NCBI GenBank assembly: GCA_001796335.1
Contig: MGMF01000014.1
Coordinates: 9,982-73,981 of the forward strand
Length of the DNA: 64,000 bases
Direction of reading: 5' to 3'
Origin: Chloroflexi bacterium GWB2_49_20
GTDB lineage: Bacteria > Chloroflexota > Anaerolineae > Anaerolineales > Villigracilaceae
Both the position numbers and the translations under genes were made by a program. How positions within the stretch are numbered: position 1 is the first letter of the stretch; every line of letters begins with the position of its first letter. Below the pieces are notes generated by a model that was given only the letters and a program-made list of their open reading frames with translations, was not told where the DNA came from and did no database searches. Of the stretch, positions 61,199 to 64,000 are shown piece by piece.

Positions 61199-62020
61199 TC
61201 AGGGAGCACCATCGGCATAATAAGGCAGGCTTATCAAACGCCAGATATCCATGCCGCCAAATCCGGTCAATCCCAAATCCCGGTTGGCAGGGTCTGGCCA
61301 AGTATAGAAGATACCATTCCCGGGGACAGTTGGGTCGTACAACAGGTATTCGAGCACCACGAAACCAGCTTCGGTATAGTTATTGGTGACCGTGTAAGCC
61401 CGTCCATCTGAATCTATACGGGTTACAACCAGAACATGTGAATAATCTCCTTGAATGCCGGAATAGATATATACCAGATCACCCGCCTTGAGCGGGAACT
61501 GGCTGTAATCGATCTGATCGATGGGCTGGTCGCTGTGCAGCCATTCGAAATGATCGACCGGGAAAGTGCTCTGCAACAATTGGACATCTTCTTCCGGGTT
61601 AAGCAGCCAGAAATCATGCAGGTCGGTTGTCTGGCTGACAATACCTGCATCCTTCAAAATGGAAATTGCCAGCGGCCCGCACATGTTGGATGGATAACCA
61701 CCCAACGGCGCATACCCCAGGCTGCCTGCCACCTGCCAGGTTTCAGCATCTGTTTGAGCAAGGTAATTTAACGAAGCCTCGTAAAGCCGCTGGAGTTGCG
61801 AAGCCGCCAGGTCCGGCGTGGGTAAGGCAGTTTGAGTTGGTGCGGGACTGGGTTTTGCTGGAACAGGACTTGGTGGCAGGGTTGCGGTCGCACTTACGGA
61901 TACAGTAGCAAAAATCTGTCCTCCCGGAAGGACATCGGGACGATGTGCTGGCTGGCAGCCTGCCAGGAAAAGGATGATTGCCAGCAAGACCACACTTAAT
62001 AATAGGGATACATGCTTCAT
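61199..62020 (-). CDS. Lipoprotein with putative cysteine-peptidase-like domain
   Basis: A 273-residue exported lipoprotein. The signal peptide ends in LAGCQP (lipidated cysteine at 22), followed by an Ala/Pro/Thr-rich linker (about 40-70). The main domain has an NMCGP (about 112-116) with a cysteine near its start, a later YSHVLVVTRIDSDGR (about 193-207) and an NNY segment at about 214-217, an order that recalls CHAP/NlpC or C39-type papain-fold domains with Cys-His catalysis. The assignment is by motif order only. Confidence 0.6.
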   Translation of the reverse strand: MKHVSLLLSVVLLAIILFLAGCQPAHRPDVLPGGQIFATVSVSATATLPPSPVPAKPSPAPTQTALPTPDLAASQLQRLYEASLNYLAQTDAETWQVAGSLGYAPLGGYPSNMCGPLAISILKDAGIVSQTTDLHDFWLLNPEEDVQLLQSTFPVDHFEWLHSDQPIDQIDYSQFPLKAGDLVYIYSGIQGDYSHVLVVTRIDSDGRAYTVTNNYTEAGFVVLEYLLYDPTVPGNGIFYTWPDPANRDLGLTGFGGMDIWRLISLPYYADGAP

Positions 62021-62066
62021 TTACTGAATAATAGAACAGGACGATATACTGTTGGTGTAAATCAAA

Positions 62067-63125
62067 CTACCCCATGCGCAATTTAAAATCCTGGATGGCC
62101 GGGATGGGTGTGGGATCCTCCCCATAGGCCATGGCCAGGTAATAAGCCAGATAATCGCCAAAGTGGAGCGCGCTCCATTGCTGGGCCAACGGGGTATCCC
62201 CCGGGGCAGTGTAATCGTTGGTGTTCAAGCCCTCAAGCATGAAAGCTTGCTGGGTCAATTGCGAGCGGAGTTGATTGCGTGGGTAGTCTGACCCGGCCCG
62301 CAGGAAGACAGTGGTAATGCGGCTGAGGGCGCCTTCCGGATTGGTCAGACCAGCCAGCGTGTTGTGGTCAGCCTCCGGCAAGCTGTCAAAACCTGCGCCA
62401 GCCTTGGCCAGCTCGTTAAATTGACCTTTCCAGCGCCGGGCCACCGGAGCCAGCAGGCCCGACCCCAGCACATTCACCCAGCGTCCCAGCAACTGCCCGG
62501 CCAGGCGTTTGGCTGGATTCTGACTGGCCGGGATGTGTGGAACCAGGAATTTCTGCTGTGCCCGCATATCTACCAGCGCTGCGGCAAGATCAGCCGATGG
62601 GTCAGATGCCAGCCCCAAGCGGGCAAAGATCGCCAGCAACATGCCAAATGAGAAACCAACTGCCGAACGCGGCTGGCCTTTATGTTCAAACAACCAGGCT
62701 GGCGCACCGATCTCTGCAGCCCGGGCGGCCAATTTCCCGCCGGTGGTGATCGCCATCAACTTGCAGAGGTTGTGGATGCCGGTTTCATAGGCGTCCAGGG
62801 TCTCTTCGGTATTTCCTGAATGGGATGATGCGATCAACAGGGTTTCAGGACCATAAGCCCAGGCTGGCAATCCATAATCCCGTTGGATACAGATTGGCAC
62901 CTTGCAGGTAGGCAGCAGGTAAGTTGCAATTAGATCGGCTGCGATGGCTGAGCCACCCATTCCAGCTATCACCACACGCTGGATGCCCTGCCATATGGGT
63001 AACGGTAGACGTTCACCCAATTGCCAGGCGAATCCCAGTTGATCAGGCAGGCTTTCGATCTCAATCAGCATATTTTGTGGATCAAGTTGTTGGAAGGTTA
63101 AGGGATCATCAAGTTGCATGGACAT
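62067..63125 (-). CDS. Bifunctional phosphoglucose/phosphomannose isomerase
   Basis: A 352-residue SIS-fold isomerase of the archaeal/bacterial PGI/PMI family. The first SIS domain has VVIAGMGGSAIAADLI and the phosphosugar-binding SSHSGNTEETL (about 95-105); the second half carries the conserved acidic residue in LPEADHNTLAGL (about 235-246). It interconverts glucose-6-P or mannose-6-P with fructose-6-P, linking glycolysis to sugar-nucleotide supply. The start could be 63125 or the ATG two codons later. Confidence 0.92.
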   Translation of the reverse strand: MSMQLDDPLTFQQLDPQNMLIEIESLPDQLGFAWQLGERLPLPIWQGIQRVVIAGMGGSAIAADLIATYLLPTCKVPICIQRDYGLPAWAYGPETLLIASSHSGNTEETLDAYETGIHNLCKLMAITTGGKLAARAAEIGAPAWLFEHKGQPRSAVGFSFGMLLAIFARLGLASDPSADLAAALVDMRAQQKFLVPHIPASQNPAKRLAGQLLGRWVNVLGSGLLAPVARRWKGQFNELAKAGAGFDSLPEADHNTLAGLTNPEGALSRITTVFLRAGSDYPRNQLRSQLTQQAFMLEGLNTNDYTAPGDTPLAQQWSALHFGDYLAYYLAMAYGEDPTPIPAIQDFKLRMG

Positions 63126-63209
63126 TATTATATTCCAAATTAAAAAGCAGGGCGGGATCGATCCCGCCAATGCTGCCTATTAACAAGATGGAGTTATACC
63201 CCCCATGTT

Positions 63210-63449
63210 TTATTCTTCCAGGGGGCGTTTGAACAGGTAATTGCGAAAATAAGCCGGGGATGGCGACTCAACCGTCACCAGTTCCCAACCTTCCTTGCCA
63301 AGTTTGGTCAACAGAGTATTTACCGGCAAAGTGGTTTTGGGCGCGGCGGGGAAACGTCCTTCCGGCCTGGGTGCGCTCAGGTAAACAACCCAACCATACA
63401 GCAGTTTTTGATCATCAAAGATCAACCTGGCATATTCCCATTTTTGCAT
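63210..63449 (-). CDS. DUF4177-like small protein
   Basis: A 79-residue protein with the pattern KWEYARLIF at the start, LLTKLGKEGWELVTVES in the middle and YLFKRPLE at the end, as in DUF4177-type proteins of unknown function. AAGGTTG lies about eight bases before the ATG. It sits upstream of the isomerase gene on the same strand. Confidence 0.8.
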   Translation of the reverse strand: MQKWEYARLIFDDQKLLYGWVVYLSAPRPEGRFPAAPKTTLPVNTLLTKLGKEGWELVTVESPSPAYFRNYLFKRPLEE

Positions 63450-63825
63450 ATTTCAACCTTTCCCAATACTACTTTCTTAAGAAAAAGCATGGCAAAGATT
63501 AATTCTAAGTTGAATACATGTATCTACTCACGTCCATAATTGCGATTAATTCCACAGTGGCAGAACGCTGCTGTTCAATGCAAAAAAGCTCTATCTTCTG
63601 TCTTTGCGAGGAGCATCCTCCCAGCGACGTGGCAATCCCCTTGCCGGAGAGGAGACTGCCACGCTGCGCTCGCAGTGACAAAATCTGATATGGTGAGTAG
63701 ATACGAATACATTATAGAACAAATATTTATATGAAGCAACTTTTATTCAACTCAATAGGTATATTACTTAGATTGAAAGAAGGATGCGCCACCAGCTCAA
63801 CTGTTATTTTCCCCCAAAATAAAAA
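63450..63825 (+). other. Spacer holding a dispersed repeat
   Basis: About 375 bases between two same-strand genes. It contains the TCACTGCGAG-type repeat at 63598-63681. The rest is AT-rich with no gene recognised; it should carry the promoter of the DUF4177-isomerase pair. Confidence 0.5.
63598..63681. repeat. TCACTGCGAG-type dispersed repeat, copy 2
   Basis: TGTCTTTGCGAGGAGCATCC, CAGCGACGTGGCAATCCCCTTG and the closing CTGCCACGCTGCGCTCGCAGTGACA form an imperfect palindrome whose ends (TGTCTTTGCGAG and CTCGCAGTGACA) are complementary. It is related to the copy at 32629-32777. This is a well-known dispersed repeat type with copies in many unrelated bacteria. Confidence 0.65.
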
Positions 63826-64000
63826 TTATTCCCCGCCTTTTTGACGACCTTCCCCTGCCAGGGATGCTGTGCGATCGAAGGGCAGGATCAAGGGGACTTG
63901 TAGGAATGGGTGCGAAACGACCTGTACGGGCAGGTGATATGCCTGCGAGATCCGCTCCGGGGTGAGCACCTGTATGGGGGTGCCGATGGCTTCCAGCCGG
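63826..64000 (-). CDS. C-terminus of an ABC transporter ATP-binding protein
   Basis: Only the last 58 codons are in the window, because the gene runs off the right edge. The visible part reads IGTPIQVLTPERISQAYHLP and VVSHPFLQVPLILPFD, the pattern of the C-terminal end of iron/siderophore or vitamin B12 importer ATPases (FecE/BtuD type), followed by a short basic tail. The nucleotide-binding motifs lie outside. The substrate cannot be told. Confidence 0.6.
   Translation of the reverse strand, partial: RLEAIGTPIQVLTPERISQAYHLPVQVVSHPFLQVPLILPFDRTASLAGEGRQKGGE

Noticed and set aside
1-64000. CRISPR arrays, tRNA or rRNA genes, prophage or defence-system clusters
   Set aside because: No regularly spaced repeats, no recognisable tRNA cloverleaf or rRNA sequence, and no phage, restriction or toxin-antitoxin gene was recognised on either strand.

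Overview
The window looks like a chromosomal segment of an Anaerolineae-type member of the Chloroflexota. This rests on gene content: a DUF3090 protein, a CASTOR/POLLUX-type channel, Thr/Pro-linker lipoproteins with NBR1-Ig-like domains, V4R/DUF4388/small-GTPase signalling genes and frequent GTG or TTG starts. No rRNA, tRNA or CRISPR array was seen. Gene density is high, and several intergenic spacers carry short palindromic dispersed repeats. All identifications come from reading the sequence; no database search was possible.

Layout. 1-1,904: end of a DUF3090 gene and a complete IS3-family element with a programmed frameshift site. 2,074-5,108 (minus): a three-gene quinol-oxidising operon (Rieske protein, b6-type cytochrome b, and a subunit IV-like protein fused to six c-type heme sites). 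5,581-7,555: an alkyltransferase-like protein, a frameshifted unknown gene and surE. 7,918-11,601: two large lipoproteins. 11,795-14,207 (minus): a DUF4388 / small GTPase / V4R signalling cluster with coding debris. 14,436-18,637: glycosyltransferase, YtxH protein, a SelW-like selenoprotein with an in-frame UGA, trpS, dtd and a gene stub. 18,724-23,734: PilZ, metallo-beta-lactamase fold, DUF3592, GGDEF, iron-sulfur and GyrI-like proteins. 23,782-26,892: sortase, small membrane protein, P-loop protein and RNA methyltransferase, tightly packed. 27,035-31,369: CASTOR/POLLUX-like channel and an HD-GYP protein. 31,725-38,603 (minus): rsmI, MFS transporter, three acetyltransferases, a HAD phosphatase and a zinc ribbon, headed by an unusual leader with a strong promoter, two short upstream reading frames and a terminator with alternative arms (38,604-39,150). 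39,230-47,998 (minus): cupin, glycosidase-like lipoprotein, DEAD helicase, holB, rsgA, a penicillin-binding protein and maf. 48,080-56,945 (plus): xpt, guaA, an FHA-domain membrane protein, two NBR1-Ig lipoproteins, queG and rdgB. 56,995-64,000 (minus): hydrolase, histidine kinase, glycosyltransferase, formyl-THF cyclo-ligase, a lipoprotein, a sugar-phosphate isomerase, a DUF4177-like protein and the end of an ABC ATPase.

How it fits together. Most genes are housekeeping: respiration, translation and tRNA quality control (trpS, dtd, queG, rsgA, rsmI), nucleotide salvage and sanitation (surE, xpt, guaA, maf, rdgB), cell wall and DNA replication. Overlaid on these are second-messenger genes (PilZ, GGDEF and HD-GYP, all implying cyclic-di-GMP turnover) and a MglA-like GTPase cluster. 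The points that most deserve follow-up are the unlabelled selenoprotein at 16,656-16,901, the attenuator-like leader before the acetyltransferase cluster, the b6-type cytochrome lacking the heme c(n) cysteine and paired with a hexaheme fusion, and a family of hairpin-forming intergenic repeats.
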